Positions 18,823-27,094 are shown, counted from the stretch's first letter. The stretch is 64,000 bases of DNA from Pseudomonas poae (GCA_004000515.1 CP034537.1:62001-126000); one strand, 5' to 3'. Notes: a model not told the origin generated them from the letters alone. Translations and numbers: made by a program.

Positions 18823-19309
18823 TCAGAGGCAGCATTCGCTGCCTCTTACCCTGCTTGCAATACGGGTACTCTCAATGAGAGACGCTGATAGACCCTTTTG
18901 TAAGTTGAATACCTGGGCCAGGTGTCCATCCAACTCACCTTGCATATCGCCGATGAAACAGATTTTTGAATTGGCCGGTGCACGTTTAAGCGTTGCTTTA
19001 ACCTTGTTCCGAAGTGGTGTAGATCCGAGCTTCAGCTCCTGGAAAATCAGCGAGTCATTACGGCCCTGCGGAAGATTGGACAGTGCCTCAACAGCTGCCT
19101 GACCAACCAAAGTCATATGCGGTTCACCACCCTTTATCTCTCCACCCGCCCAGCAGCAGTAATATTTTTTCGGTCGTACTCGACCTCAAAAACCATAAAT
19201 TCCAGCGACTGTCCTGGGCGAGTCCCCATTTTTCCTGCACCTGCAATAGAGTTCCAGCCTCAGGCTTGGCTCCGGCGACAAGTGTCGATTTGATCGATGG
19301 CATATTCAT
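18823..19309 (-). CDS. Uncharacterised transposon-borne protein (two frame breaks)
   Basis: I do not recognise this family. Joining frames at 19230 (an A run in GAAAAATGG) and about 19175 (a run of six A) yields one plausible protein of about 162 residues: MNMPSIKSTLVAGAKPEAG, LQVQEKMGTRPGQSLEFMVFE, VEYDRK, YYCCWAGGEIKGGEPHMTL, VGQAAVEALSNLPQGRND and NSKICFIGDMQGELDGHLA. The uninterrupted character of the joined frame and the good start (AAAAAGGAATGAATATG) favour a real gene. It is divergent from the GSGD-repeat protein, with a cluster of AACCTGAC half-sites between them. The last codons run through a 9-bp palindrome at 18825-18846, which may be its terminator. Confidence 0.6.
18825..18846. 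terminator. Palindrome between tnpR and the uncharacterised gene
   Basis: AGAGGCAGC and GCTGCCTCT form a perfect 9-bp stem around ATTC. It sits at the end of the minus-strand gene at 18823-19309 and upstream of tnpR, so it may be a terminator or part of the res region. Confidence 0.45.
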
Positions 19310-19345
19310 TCCTTTTTGATGTCAATGACGTTCAGCACGTCAATT

Positions 19346-19467
19346 GTGTCAGGCTGAAATCTATGATCTTCGTTAGCAAGTGTCAATAAAATGTACTTTC
19401 AACTCTAACCTGACGCTGAGGGTCTTGGCAGCCTGACATCAGGTTAGGGTATAGCCCAACCTGACGG
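19346..19467. promoter_or_regulatory. Cluster of AACCTGAC-type operator half-sites
   Basis: Within 120 bases of the divergent promoter there are TGTCAGGCT (19347-19355), AACCTGAC (19407-19414), the perfect palindrome CCTGACATCAGG (19432-19443) and AACCTGAC again (19458-19465). Repeated half-sites in both orientations suggest a repressor operator array for the two divergent transcription units. Confidence 0.5.
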
Positions 19468-19553
19468 ATCGATTGACAGCTCATTATTATTCACTATGAT
19501 TAACCCTGAGTCGAGCTATGGCAAAGTCACTCAAAATAAATCACAAAGGATGG

Positions 19554-20295
19554 ATGATGAGCCAATCCAGCCCTTTGACGCACCAGGATGCCAACCATCG
19601 CGATTCCGCATGGGAGCGTGCTGCCAACTACGAGAAGGAAGAGCGCCCCATCCACCCAGTTAGCAAAATTGTGATCAAGGGGCGGTTGATGTTGTGTTCT
19701 TTCGCTCGTCATCAGCGCACCTGGTCGTGGCAGGGGAAAACGTGGAAGCCATTCGTAACATCAAGACCCGCTTCGAGGGTGACAAGCTGATCATCGAGCA
19801 GGAGGGCATTTCCATTAGCGGCTATGGGGGCAATATTCACGTTTCTGGTACCGGCAACATTTTCGTGGGCGGAACGATCAATGTCGGTGGACGCCACGGC
19901 GGCGTCACTATGCAGTCCAAGGGGCGAAGCATCGTTGGAATCGCATTGCCTGAAGCCCCAGTATCCGCATCAAGGGCAGTGGCGACGTGACCCTGTACGA
20001 CCTTCAGCAGACCGTCCTCGATCTAGGCATCCAAGGTTCGGGCGATATCACGGCCTTTGGTCGCGTGGGTCTTCTGGACGCCGAGATAGCCGGTTCGGGC
20101 GACGTGGACGCCAGCGAGCTGGTCGCTACGTCCGCCAAACTGTCGGTAGTCGGCTCCGGTGATATCGACGCCTATGTCAGCGACTCAGTGAAGGCACGCG
20201 TGGCGGGTTCCGGTGACATCGTGGTGCGCGGTAACCCGCCGACCCGCGACCATTCCGTTGCCGGCTCAGGCGACATCAAGTTCAAGAAGAAGTGA
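19554..20295 (+). CDS. GSGD-repeat (DUF2807/GIN-like) beta-helix protein (two frame breaks)
   Basis: A protein of about 247 residues whose C-terminal half has six GSGD repeats: IKGSGDVTL, IQGSGDITA, IAGSGDVDA, VVGSGDIDA, VAGSGDIVV and VAGSGDIKF, about 20 residues apart, the pattern of the DUF2807 'GIN' head domain of bacterial surface proteins. An upstream Gly-rich stretch (ISGYGGNIHVSGTGNIFVGG) extends the right-handed beta-helix. There is no signal peptide, unusual for the family, so the protein may be cytosolic. Breaks near 19685 (AAGGGGCGG, five G expected) and 19957 (GCCCCAGT, five C expected) must be joined. I prefer the ATG at 19554, which has AAAGGATGG upstream, over 19518. It lies 6 bases before the next gene. 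Confidence 0.72.
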
Positions 20296-20301
20296 CGCTC
20301 C

Positions 20302-20715
20302 ATGAAGAATGACCAAGAACGAACCGAGCTGTTGCAGCAGATCGACAAGCTGTTGACGGCAGTGGATTCGATGCAAACCTGCCTCGAAGCGCCCGAGGCC
20401 ACAAACGCCGATGGCAGCTTTGACATTGCTCGCACCAACTTGCGTATCACGGCCAACGAGGCCGCGCAGGTTGTCGAACGTCAGCGAGGCGCGCAGGAGC
20501 AGCGTGAAAAGTCTCGTCCAAAAGTAACGCTGGCCACGTCGTTACTTGCCGGCGCTGAAGCGTCTGAATGGCAGGCCAACAAGCTCAAAACTAATGGCGA
20601 TGAGGCCGGTGCCCGCCAGGCCAGCGAACATGCCGTCACTCTGCGCCGGATGGCATCGGAAGCGGCGGTTACTGAACGCCGGCAGAGCATGCACCTTGTA
20701 CCTACCATTGATTAG
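20302..20715 (+). CDS. Helical hypothetical protein in the Tn3 cassette
   Basis: A 137-residue, strongly hydrophilic and helical protein that I do not recognise. It begins MKNDQERTELLQQIDKLLTA and contains Gln/Glu/Ala-rich helices (VVERQRGAQEQREKSRP, GDEAGARQASEHAVTLRRMA) with no membrane segment, signal or catalytic motif. It starts 6 bases after the GSGD-repeat gene and ends 13 bases before the antitoxin, so all four genes look like one operon. It might be a structural or regulatory partner of the beta-helix protein; that is inference from position only. Confidence 0.65.
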   Translation: MKNDQERTELLQQIDKLLTAVDSMQTCLEAPEATNADGSFDIARTNLRITANEAAQVVERQRGAQEQREKSRPKVTLATSLLAGAEASEWQANKLKTNGDEAGARQASEHAVTLRRMASEAAVTERRQSMHLVPTID

Positions 20716-20728
20716 GAGTAACCCCATC

Positions 20729-21001
20729 ATGGCAACCACCGCGAAAACCCGATCCGTCACGGCTCACGTCCCTGTGCAACTGGCCGAAAAGGTCGATTTG
20801 ATGGCTGAGCGCCTGGAACGCTCCAAGAACTGGATCGTCAAGCAGGCTCTGGCCGCCTGGATAGACCAGGAAGAAGAACGTAGTCGCCTGACCCGTGAGG
20901 CATTGGCCGATGTGGATGCTGGTCGCGTGATCGATCATCAAGCTGTCCAGGCCTGGGCTGAAAGCCTCAGCACTGACACTCCGTTGCCGGTACCGCGCTG
21001 A
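20729..21001 (+). CDS. ParD/CopG-like ribbon-helix-helix antitoxin
   Basis: A 90-residue antitoxin with an N-terminal ribbon-helix-helix DNA-binding domain (SVTAHVPVQLAEKVDLMAER, SKNWIVKQALAAWIDQEEER) and a C-terminal tail (AGRVIDHQAVQAWAESLS) that would wrap the toxin. The stop overlaps the toxin start (TGATG), the classic arrangement of a type II pair. The antitoxin dimer probably represses the operon. Such pairs are common in Tn3-family transposons. Confidence 0.88.
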   Translation: MATTAKTRSVTAHVPVQLAEKVDLMAERLERSKNWIVKQALAAWIDQEEERSRLTREALADVDAGRVIDHQAVQAWAESLSTDTPLPVPR

Positions 21002-21276
21002 TGGAGTTGAAGTGGACAAGCAAGGCGCTTTCCGACATTTCCCGGTTGTATGAGTTTCTGGCGTCGGTGAATCAGCCTGCCGCCGCACGAACAGTGCAGC
21101 AACTCACAGCCGCACCTTCCACGCTGCTGGCCAACCCGCGCATTGGCGAACGCCTGGAAGAATTCGATCCACGGGATGTGCGCCGAATTCAGATCGGCCA
21201 TTACGAGATGCGTTACGAGATAGTGGATTCCACTATCTACCTACTGCGCCTGTGGCACACCCGCGAAGACCGATAG
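21001..21276 (+). CDS. ParE/RelE-family toxin
   Basis: A 91-residue toxin of the RelE/ParE superfamily with the typical start MELKWTSKALSDISRLYEFL, the middle helix segment LLANPRIGERLEEFD, and the C-terminal strands RIQIGHYEMRYEIVDSTIYLLRLWHTRED. The conserved Arg/Tyr positions and Leu-rich helices are in place. ParE toxins inhibit gyrase and RelE toxins cut mRNA; the sequence alone suggests the ParE side. Translationally coupled to the antitoxin and 60 bases inside the 38-bp transposon end. Confidence 0.88.
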   Translation: MELKWTSKALSDISRLYEFLASVNQPAAARTVQQLTAAPSTLLANPRIGERLEEFDPRDVRRIQIGHYEMRYEIVDSTIYLLRLWHTREDR

Positions 21277-21336
21277 GTTTGGCTGGGCCAGGAACGGAAT
21301 ACATCAAACTGGCGAGCCTACGACTGATCAGAAAAC

Positions 21337-21374
21337 CTTAGCGTACGATTTTTTCCGAATTCTGTAGGCTCCCC
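21337..21374 (-). repeat. Tn3-family 38-bp terminal inverted repeat (right end)
   Basis: Read on the minus strand this begins GGGGAGCCTACAGAATTCGG and ends CGTACGCTAAG, exactly 38 bases with the GGGG...TAAG pattern of Tn3 ends. It matches the repeat at 26932-26969 at 30 of 38 positions, including the inner 21. The GGGG outer edge is at 21374, so the element lies to its left and includes the toxin-antitoxin, tnpR and tnpA fragment. Confidence 0.85.
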
Positions 21375-21419
21375 TAATCCAAGGCCAACCTCCTGTGCTA
21401 ATTCGCCCAGTCTAGGGGA

Positions 21420-21689
21420 CTATAGATCGCCAGTCATCAGTAGCTCTCTCAGTATGCTGAGATTTTTCCTGATTTCAACTTCTACCTTTCCAGAATAATC
21501 AAGTGCCTCAAGCGTATTCTTTGTTTGGTTCATTGCCTCTGCTATTATATCAATGGCAGTTTTTCTTGATGCTGCCATATTTTCTAGAGTCTGTTCCCCT
21601 GCATCTAGCATTGTTACGATATCTTGTTTGCTTAACTTATCATAATTCACGTTACGGAGTTGCTCTAGTATTAACTCTTGATCCGACAT
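21420..21689 (-). CDS. Small helical hypothetical protein, low GC
   Basis: An 89-residue protein starting MSDQELILEQLRNVNYDKLS that I do not recognise. It is charged and helical (KQDIVTMLDAGEQTLENMAA, TAIDIIAEAMNQTKNTLEAL) without signal or membrane segment, ending LRELLMTGDL. The gene and its upstream DNA are much lower in GC than the rest of the window, pointing to recent transfer. A GAGGATC ribosome site precedes the ATG. It stands alone next to the transposon end. Confidence 0.6.
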   Translation of the reverse strand: MSDQELILEQLRNVNYDKLSKQDIVTMLDAGEQTLENMAASRKTAIDIIAEAMNQTKNTLEALDYSGKVEVEIRKNLSILRELLMTGDL

Positions 21690-21899
21690 ATATGATCCTC
21701 TTTATTATTATCGATTTGTTGTTTATGATAATATTAATTATTTCATTGTTCCAGAAAATAACAGCTGGGATAGTGTATCATAAAAAATATATTTCGAGCG
21801 AATGGGGAAAGTCGGTCGAGCCATGCGCATAACCAATCCATGGCATTGGACGCACAGTATATCGTTACCGGTGGATAAATGAATTAACCGCTCAATCCA

Positions 21900-23630
21900 C
21901 TAGGTTGCGACGACGCAATCAGTTCGTGGACGGTGCGGTTTATCTATTACCCCTCTAGATAAATGAGCAGGGACAAACTTCGCCACCCAAGATAGCACTT
22001 TTTCTACCGGCATGGGTTTCGCAATACCATAGCCTTGCGCTACATCACAACCTAGGTTCATCAGCAACACTTCGTGCTCAACCGTTTCCACCCCTTCAGC
22101 AATAACCTCGCGGTTAAACGATTTCGCTAGGCCGATGATCGCCTTAGTCAGCCCCAAGCTGTCTTTATCGATGAGTATGTCGCGTATAAAAGATTTGTCT
22201 ATCTTGATTGACTGCGTGGGCAGTTGTTTAAGGTAGCTCAGCGATGAATACCCGGTTCCAAAGTCGTCCAACGAAAATGTCACACCCAGATCCTGGCAAG
22301 CAATGAGGCACTGAGTGACATGTGGTAAGTTTTCTATCACCACTGATTCGGTAATCTCAATATCCAACATCTGCGGCAAAACATTAGGGTGGCTGTCCAG
22401 CAAAAACTTTAGGGACTTTACAAAGTTTTCTTTTTTCAAATGTAATGCTGCAATGTTTACACTCACAGACCACGAATGACCCAAGTCCGCCCATTGTTCT
22501 ATTTGACTGAGCGCCTGATCTATGACCCACTCGCCGATCTCCACGATCAGATCGCTCTGCTCAATCAACGGTATAAAATACTGCGGTAATATAAGTCCAT
22601 CTCGCGGATGCTGCCAACGCAATAGTGCTTCAAAACCAATCACTGCCCCACTGCTCAAACTTATTTTTGGTTGATAATGCAAGCATAACTCACCATCATG
22701 TAACGCTTGGCGAACCCGTATTACGGTATCAAAAGCTGATTTATCCATCTTATCTTTTGATACATCAAACAAATGGAAACAGTTACGGCCACTTTGTTTG
22801 GCCTTATACATAGCCTGATCGGCATGACGTAGCAGTGTATCGGCATTCTCATTATCGTTTGGATAGAGCGTCACACCGATACTGGCGGAAATATTAATGC
22901 CTATGCCATCGATGATGTAGACGGCGGAAAGGGCAGCTAAAAGCCTCTGCAGGGCGCTTTCCAACACCTTGGGATCCCGCACACCCAAAATCAGCACGAA
23001 CTCATCGCCTCCCAAACGGGCTACGGTATCTTCGATACGCATACGATGTTTCAGGCGATCAGCCACCGCCACTAACAGACGATCACCTATCTCGTGGCCA
23101 TAGCGGTCGTTAATCTGCTTAAACCCATCGAGATCAAGCACGCCCACGGCAACCGTGCTGGGCTGGCTCTTTGCTTTGACAATAGCCTGATCAAGCGCTT
23201 TGGACAGCAAAAAACGATTTGGAAGATCCGTCAGCTCGTCGTGCTCAGCCTGCCATTGCAAGGTTTCCAGAAACTTCCGCTTTTCGGTCACATCGAAACG
23301 AATGGAAACGTATTTCTGCACCCGCTGGCTGGCATCATCGTACATGGGTACAATGGTGCTCTCTACCCAATACAGGCTGCCATCCTTTTTACGGTTGCAA
23401 ATTTCACCTTTCCATACCTGCCCACGTGAAACTTTTTTCCACATATCAATAAAGAACTCAGGGGGATGCTGCCCTGAGTTTAGTATGCGGTGGTTTTGCC
23501 CAATCAACTCCTGTGCGCTATAGCCAGAAATATCACAGAACTGTTCATTGACATAGGTGATTATTCCGGATTTATCGGTTTCCGAGAAAATAGCTGCCGC
23601 ATCCACCGCTGCACGGTATCTTGCACTCAT
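21900..23630 (-). CDS. PAS-GGDEF-EAL cyclic-di-GMP enzyme
   Basis: A complete 576-residue cytosolic signalling protein. Order: PAS domain with PAC (about residues 5-125; IITYVNEQFCDISGYSAQEL), GGDEF (about 135-295; active site RLGGDEFVLIL, with the inhibitory I-site RIED five residues before it), and EAL (about 310-560; FEALLRW, EITES, DDFGTGYSSL, KIDKSF, IAEGVET). The key residues of both catalytic domains are intact, so it could make and degrade c-di-GMP; which activity dominates cannot be read. No transmembrane segment is present. It is followed on the same strand, 36 bases upstream, by a PAS chemoreceptor, and the two may form a sensing pair. An intact frame here contrasts with its broken neighbours. 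Confidence 0.92.
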   Translation of the reverse strand: MSARYRAAVDAAAIFSETDKSGIITYVNEQFCDISGYSAQELIGQNHRILNSGQHPPEFFIDMWKKVSRGQVWKGEICNRKKDGSLYWVESTIVPMYDDASQRVQKYVSIRFDVTEKRKFLETLQWQAEHDELTDLPNRFLLSKALDQAIVKAKSQPSTVAVGVLDLDGFKQINDRYGHEIGDRLLVAVADRLKHRMRIEDTVARLGGDEFVLILGVRDPKVLESALQRLLAALSAVYIIDGIGINISASIGVTLYPNDNENADTLLRHADQAMYKAKQSGRNCFHLFDVSKDKMDKSAFDTVIRVRQALHDGELCLHYQPKISLSSGAVIGFEALLRWQHPRDGLILPQYFIPLIEQSDLIVEIGEWVIDQALSQIEQWADLGHSWSVSVNIAALHLKKENFVKSLKFLLDSHPNVLPQMLDIEITESVVIENLPHVTQCLIACQDLGVTFSLDDFGTGYSSLSYLKQLPTQSIKIDKSFIRDILIDKDSLGLTKAIIGLAKSFNREVIAEGVETVEHEVLLMNLGCDVAQGYGIAKPMPVEKVLSWVAKFVPAHLSRGVIDKPHRPRTDCVVAT

Positions 23631-23666
23631 ATATAAACCTAGTTCACCAAAATAATTATAAGGTCA

Positions 23667-25232
23667 CTACCTGTTGAACCGTTCAACCAACGAGTTTAAA
23701 CCACGGGATGTACTTTCAAGTTCCCGGCCACGAATCACGGCGGAGTTAGCATTCTTCGCTGTTCTCTCAACCGTTCCCGCTACGTTATTAATCTGCCGAG
23801 CAATATCTTCAGCGACACTAGCCTGCTCTTCTGAAGCGGCTGCCATTTGCTGGCTCATACCACTGATCCGTTCAACAGCATCGCGAATGCCTTGGAGAGC
23901 ACACTGCGCCTCTATAACTTGCTGTACACCGTGGTCGGCCTCGCGAATACCGAGTTTGGCAATGCTCACAGCCTCATCTGCGCCTTTTTTAAGGGTTTCA
24001 ATGACGTTTTGAATTTGTTGAGTCGATACGCGGGTTTTAGCAGCCAAGGCCCGGACTTCATCAGCTACTACCGCAAAACCTCGACCCTGCTCACCAGCCC
24101 TAGCCGCTTCAATTGCAGCGTTGAGAGCGAGTAGGTTGGTTTGATCAGCAATGGCTTGAATCACCCCCGCAGCAGCCATAATTTGCTGGGTTTCATTGGC
24201 AAGGTAATCCACAGCAGTGCTGATATTTGTGACGGTACTGGCCAGCAACTGAATGGCCTCACGGGAAGTACCGGCGACTTTATCACCTTGTTCAGCCAGT
24301 TCATTTGCTGCTTGCGCTTCCATGGCGGTTTTTTGAACATGCCCTGCCACTTCGTTGATTGAGGCCGCCATCTCCGTCATGGCGGCTGCCGTCATGTCCG
24401 TTTCCGCTCGCTGCTCCAGCAAGGCATTTTCAGTTTGGTTCGAGAGTAAGGAGGAATGCGCAGCGGCTTCAGCCACTTGGCTGGCCAGATCGCTTAGCCG
24501 AGTCAGTGCGGTTTTAAGGCGTGCATCCTCACTAATCAATATCATTTCCAACTGCGCTGAAGGGCCATACATATCGCTGTAAGTGATGGCGCTAATCGGA
24601 TCTGAAAAAGCGTCAGGGGCGCATTTCATGATATGACTCAACTGATGTTCCAGCCGCGTATAGGACCACCATCCTGTAACGAGAAAGAGCACGGCAGTTA
24701 CCGCTTGTGCTGCCAGGCTTGGCAGCACGCTAGCCGCACCTATTGCCAACGCAGCCGCAGTTGCAGGTAAGACCATCCTCCTCATGAATGCCGCATAATG
24801 ACGATTTTGGGGAATGGAATTTTTACCTGCACGCAACCGGTCATACAGCTTTTGTGCGCGATCAATTTGCTCCCGAGTCGGCTTGACTCTAACGGACTCG
24901 TAGCCTGTTAAGCGGCCATCTTCGAGAATAGGTGTCACATACGCACTGACCCAATAGAAGTCACCATTCTTGCAGCGATTCTTGATGATACCCATCCAGC
25001 TTTTGCCAGCCTTCAGATAGCCCCACATCAGCCCGAAAACAGCTGGAGGCATGTCGGGATGACGAACCAAATTGTGCGGACTGCCCAACAACTCTTCACG
25101 AGAATAGCCACTTATTCTCATAAACTCGTCATTCACATAGGAAATATTCCCATTCGTATCCGTAGCAGAGATCAATCGCTGCTGGACTGGAAATATTTGT
25201 TCAACGGTTGTGACAGGCAGGTTCGAGCGCAA
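23667..25232 (-). CDS. PAS-containing methyl-accepting chemotaxis (Aer-like) protein
   Basis: A 521-residue energy- or redox-taxis receptor. The N-terminal PAS domain ([34 protein letters not shown]) is followed by two short hydrophobic helices ([34 protein letters not shown]) and the cytosolic signalling coil with the hairpin [20 protein letters not shown]. This is the Aer layout: PAS facing the cytosol, membrane anchored, no periplasmic ligand domain. No cheW-binding pentapeptide is evident at the C-terminus (ends LVERFNR). It lies upstream of the c-di-GMP enzyme in one probable transcription unit. Confidence 0.9.
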   Translation of the reverse strand: MRSNLPVTTVEQIFPVQQRLISATDTNGNISYVNDEFMRISGYSREELLGSPHNLVRHPDMPPAVFGLMWGYLKAGKSWMGIIKNRCKNGDFYWVSAYVTPILEDGRLTGYESVRVKPTREQIDRAQKLYDRLRAGKNSIPQNRHYAAFMRRMVLPATAAALAIGAASVLPSLAAQAVTAVLFLVTGWWSYTRLEHQLSHIMKCAPDAFSDPISAITYSDMYGPSAQLEMILISEDARLKTALTRLSDLASQVAEAAAHSSLLSNQTENALLEQRAETDMTAAAMTEMAASINEVAGHVQKTAMEAQAANELAEQGDKVAGTSREAIQLLASTVTNISTAVDYLANETQQIMAAAGVIQAIADQTNLLALNAAIEAARAGEQGRGFAVVADEVRALAAKTRVSTQQIQNVIETLKKGADEAVSIAKLGIREADHGVQQVIEAQCALQGIRDAVERISGMSQQMAAASEEQASVAEDIARQINNVAGTVERTAKNANSAVIRGRELESTSRGLNSLVERFNR

Positions 25233-25409
25233 GATGAGTCTCCATAAGCAATAATGGCATTATGCCATAAGGCGTGACTAACGGGTCATGCGAAATAAAG
25301 GGAAATCACAGAGCACTGAGATGTTGGTACGCTAAGCCATGGTTCTCAGCTGCAACCATTATCTGACACTGGTGACTTCGGTTGAAGTCCCCCCTGCCAG
25401 TGCGAATAA

Positions 25410-25618
25410 GGGGTCATGCCGAGATAAGGCAAAAATAGGGCATTTACAATGCAAGTAATTGATTTATAAGGGATCGTGTAACTTATAAGTTTTCCTGAAG
25501 GCTGGCCAAGATCTCGGCTAATCCGACCCTACAGTTGGCGTTGCCTCTGGAGTTTTTAATTTTGACCAGTAATTACCGAGCAAAATGAGTGAATTTCCCT
25601 TTATCTCGGCATTACCCC
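25410..25618. mobile_element. Candidate 209-bp miniature element with Tn3-like ends
   Basis: The left end reads GGGGTCATGCCGAGATAAGG and the right end, on the minus strand, GGGGTAATGCCGAGATAAAG, an imperfect inverted repeat starting with GGGG at both tips. The inside has no gene. No target duplication is evident (AATAA left, TACTT right). A third related end lies at 25283. It may be a non-autonomous Tn3-type miniature element. Confidence 0.5.
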
Positions 25619-25648
25619 TACTTCAACTGGACGCTCGCAACGGCCTAG

Positions 25649-25679
25649 GTTGGTTTTGGTTCCACTGCTCCCCAAAGCC
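25649..25679. repeat. Left arm of inverted repeat flanking dmeF
   Basis: GTTGGTTTTGGTTCCACTGC followed by TCCCCAAAGCC is repeated in inverted orientation at 26756-26787 with three differences. The pair encloses only the metal efflux gene. Confidence 0.7.
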
Positions 25680-25804
25680 ATGAAGAGAGCAGCGGAACAG
25701 GAAATGCACTAAGCCAAGTCGGCTTAGCGTTCGTTTGTTGGGTAGCCAGACGCGGTCACCCGCGCCCAGCCCCCGAAGAACTGAGCGTGCTGCCTGTCAG
25801 CGCG

Positions 25805-26803
25805 TCACGCGCTTACTTGCCATCTACGCTGGTTCACCTCGACTGTGATATGCACCAGCTCTTCATGAATACTCAGCTGTTGCCGGAAGTAATCCGGCTC
25901 GGCGGCATCCATGACGGCGAGCGAAAGGATGCAGGCGTACTTCCCCTTGCCCACACGCCAGACGTGTAGGTCGGTGATGGTAGCCCGGATGGGGCTGGCC
26001 TCGATGACCTCCCGGATTTCCGCGATCACCGGGACATCCATCTCGGCATCGAGCAGTACGCGCCCGGTGTCACGCAGCAATCCAGAGGCCCAGATCGCGA
26101 CCAGCCCGGCGCCGACGATCCCCATCACCGGGTCGAGCCAACTCGCGCCCCAGAATTTACCCCCTATCAGCGCCAGGATGGCGAGCACCGACGTCGCGGC
26201 GTCGGCCACTACGTGCAAATAGGCGGAACGCAGATTTAGGTCGTGATGATGGTCATGACCGCCATGCTCATGGTGATGGCCGTGTTCGTGGTGGTGGGCA
26301 TGGCCATCCTTAAGTAGCCACGCACAGGCAAGGTTGACCAGCAGACCGACCCCAGCAATCGCGATGGTTTGATCGTAGTGGATCGGTGTCGGTGAGATCA
26401 GCCGCTCAACCGACTGGTAGAGCATTAACCCGGCAACACCAATGAGGAAGATTGCACTGGTGTAGCCGCCCAGCACCTCGATCTTCCATGTGCCAAAGGC
26501 GAATCGCGCATCGTGGGCGAAGCGCCGGGCTGCTGAATAAGCCAGCACCGATAGGCCGAGAGCCAAAGCGTGTGAGCTCATGTGCCAGCCATCGGCCAAG
26601 AGCGCCATCGAATTGTACAACCAGCCGCCGACTATCTCGACAAGCATCATCGCTGCTGTCAGAAACACGGCCCAGCGGGTATTTCTTTCGGCCAGCGGAT
26701 TACCCTCATCGAAGACATGAGAGTGGTGCCAGCGCTCAACAAGGCCGGAAGATTGGGGTTTGGGGAGCAATGGAACCAAAAACCAACGTAGCCCGACTAG
26801 CAC
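25805..26803 (-). CDS. dmeF: DmeF-like cation diffusion facilitator (N-terminus altered)
   Basis: A cation diffusion facilitator, a proton-coupled exporter of divalent metals (Co, Ni, Zn class) in the inner membrane. Six helices are present with the metal-site motifs in LLADGWHMSSHALALG and LHVVADAATSVLA, and the characteristic His-rich loop between helices 4 and 5 (HAHHHEHGHHHEHGGHDHHH). The C-terminal domain ends ITVEVNQRRWQ. DmeF homology begins at HSHVFDEGNPLAERNTRW; the 25 or so residues before it are encoded by the inverted repeat at 26756-26787 and are not family-like, so the true start is uncertain and the original N-terminus may be lost. Only GTG is available at 26803. Confidence 0.85.
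   Translation of the reverse strand: MLVGLRWFLVPLLPKPQSSGLVERWHHSHVFDEGNPLAERNTRWAVFLTAAMMLVEIVGGWLYNSMALLADGWHMSSHALALGLSVLAYSAARRFAHDARFAFGTWKIEVLGGYTSAIFLIGVAGLMLYQSVERLISPTPIHYDQTIAIAGVGLLVNLACAWLLKDGHAHHHEHGHHHEHGGHDHHHDLNLRSAYLHVVADAATSVLAILALIGGKFWGASWLDPVMGIVGAGLVAIWASGLLRDTGRVLLDAEMDVPVIAEIREVIEASPIRATITDLHVWRVGKGKYACILSLAVMDAAEPDYFRQQLSIHEELVHITVEVNQRRWQVSA
26756..26787. repeat. Right arm of inverted repeat flanking dmeF
   Basis: The minus strand reads GTTGGTTTTTGGTTCCATTG then CTCCCCAAACCC, the partner of 25649-25679. The dmeF frame runs through it. Confidence 0.7.
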
Positions 26804-26931
26804 CGTTCAGAGCCCTCTTCCCAGGCATCCGACTCGATAAAACCATTGCGCAACTTGACCACCCATTGGCGCCGTTATTGACCAGCCGGCTGCATTCTTG
26901 ACCAGTTATTTGCATTCGGAGTGACCAGGAG

Positions 26932-26969
26932 GGGGCAATAGAGAAAACGGAAAAAATCGTACGCTAAGG
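26932..26969 (+). repeat. Tn3-family 38-bp terminal inverted repeat (left end)
   Basis: Begins GGGGGCAATAGAGAAAACGG and ends CGTACGCTAAG, 38 bases with GGGG outside and TAAG inside. The element therefore extends rightwards and includes chrA. It is related at 30 of 38 positions to 21337-21374 but points the opposite way. Its partner end was not found. Confidence 0.8.
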
Positions 26970-27094
26970 CCAAGCGTGTTTTGCTAATGAACTGTGCTAG
27001 CAGACAAAACCAGCGGCTAGCACAACATCGATTACTTGCATTGCGACACCCAGTACGAATTGCACGGTACTCCAGTCGTTTTGGGCAGCTATAA

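Larger units (their letters stand above)
25233..25804. other. Gene-free mosaic of transposon ends
   Basis: Between the chemoreceptor and dmeF no coding frame is supported. The stretch holds a partial repeat GGGTCATGCGAAATAAAG at 25283-25300, the 209-bp inverted-repeat element at 25410-25618, and one arm of the dmeF-flanking inverted repeat at 25649-25679. Confidence 0.6.

Noticed and set aside
21337..26969. A composite transposon bounded by the two Tn3 repeats
   Set aside because: The GGGG outer edges face inwards toward each other, so the DNA between them is outside both elements.
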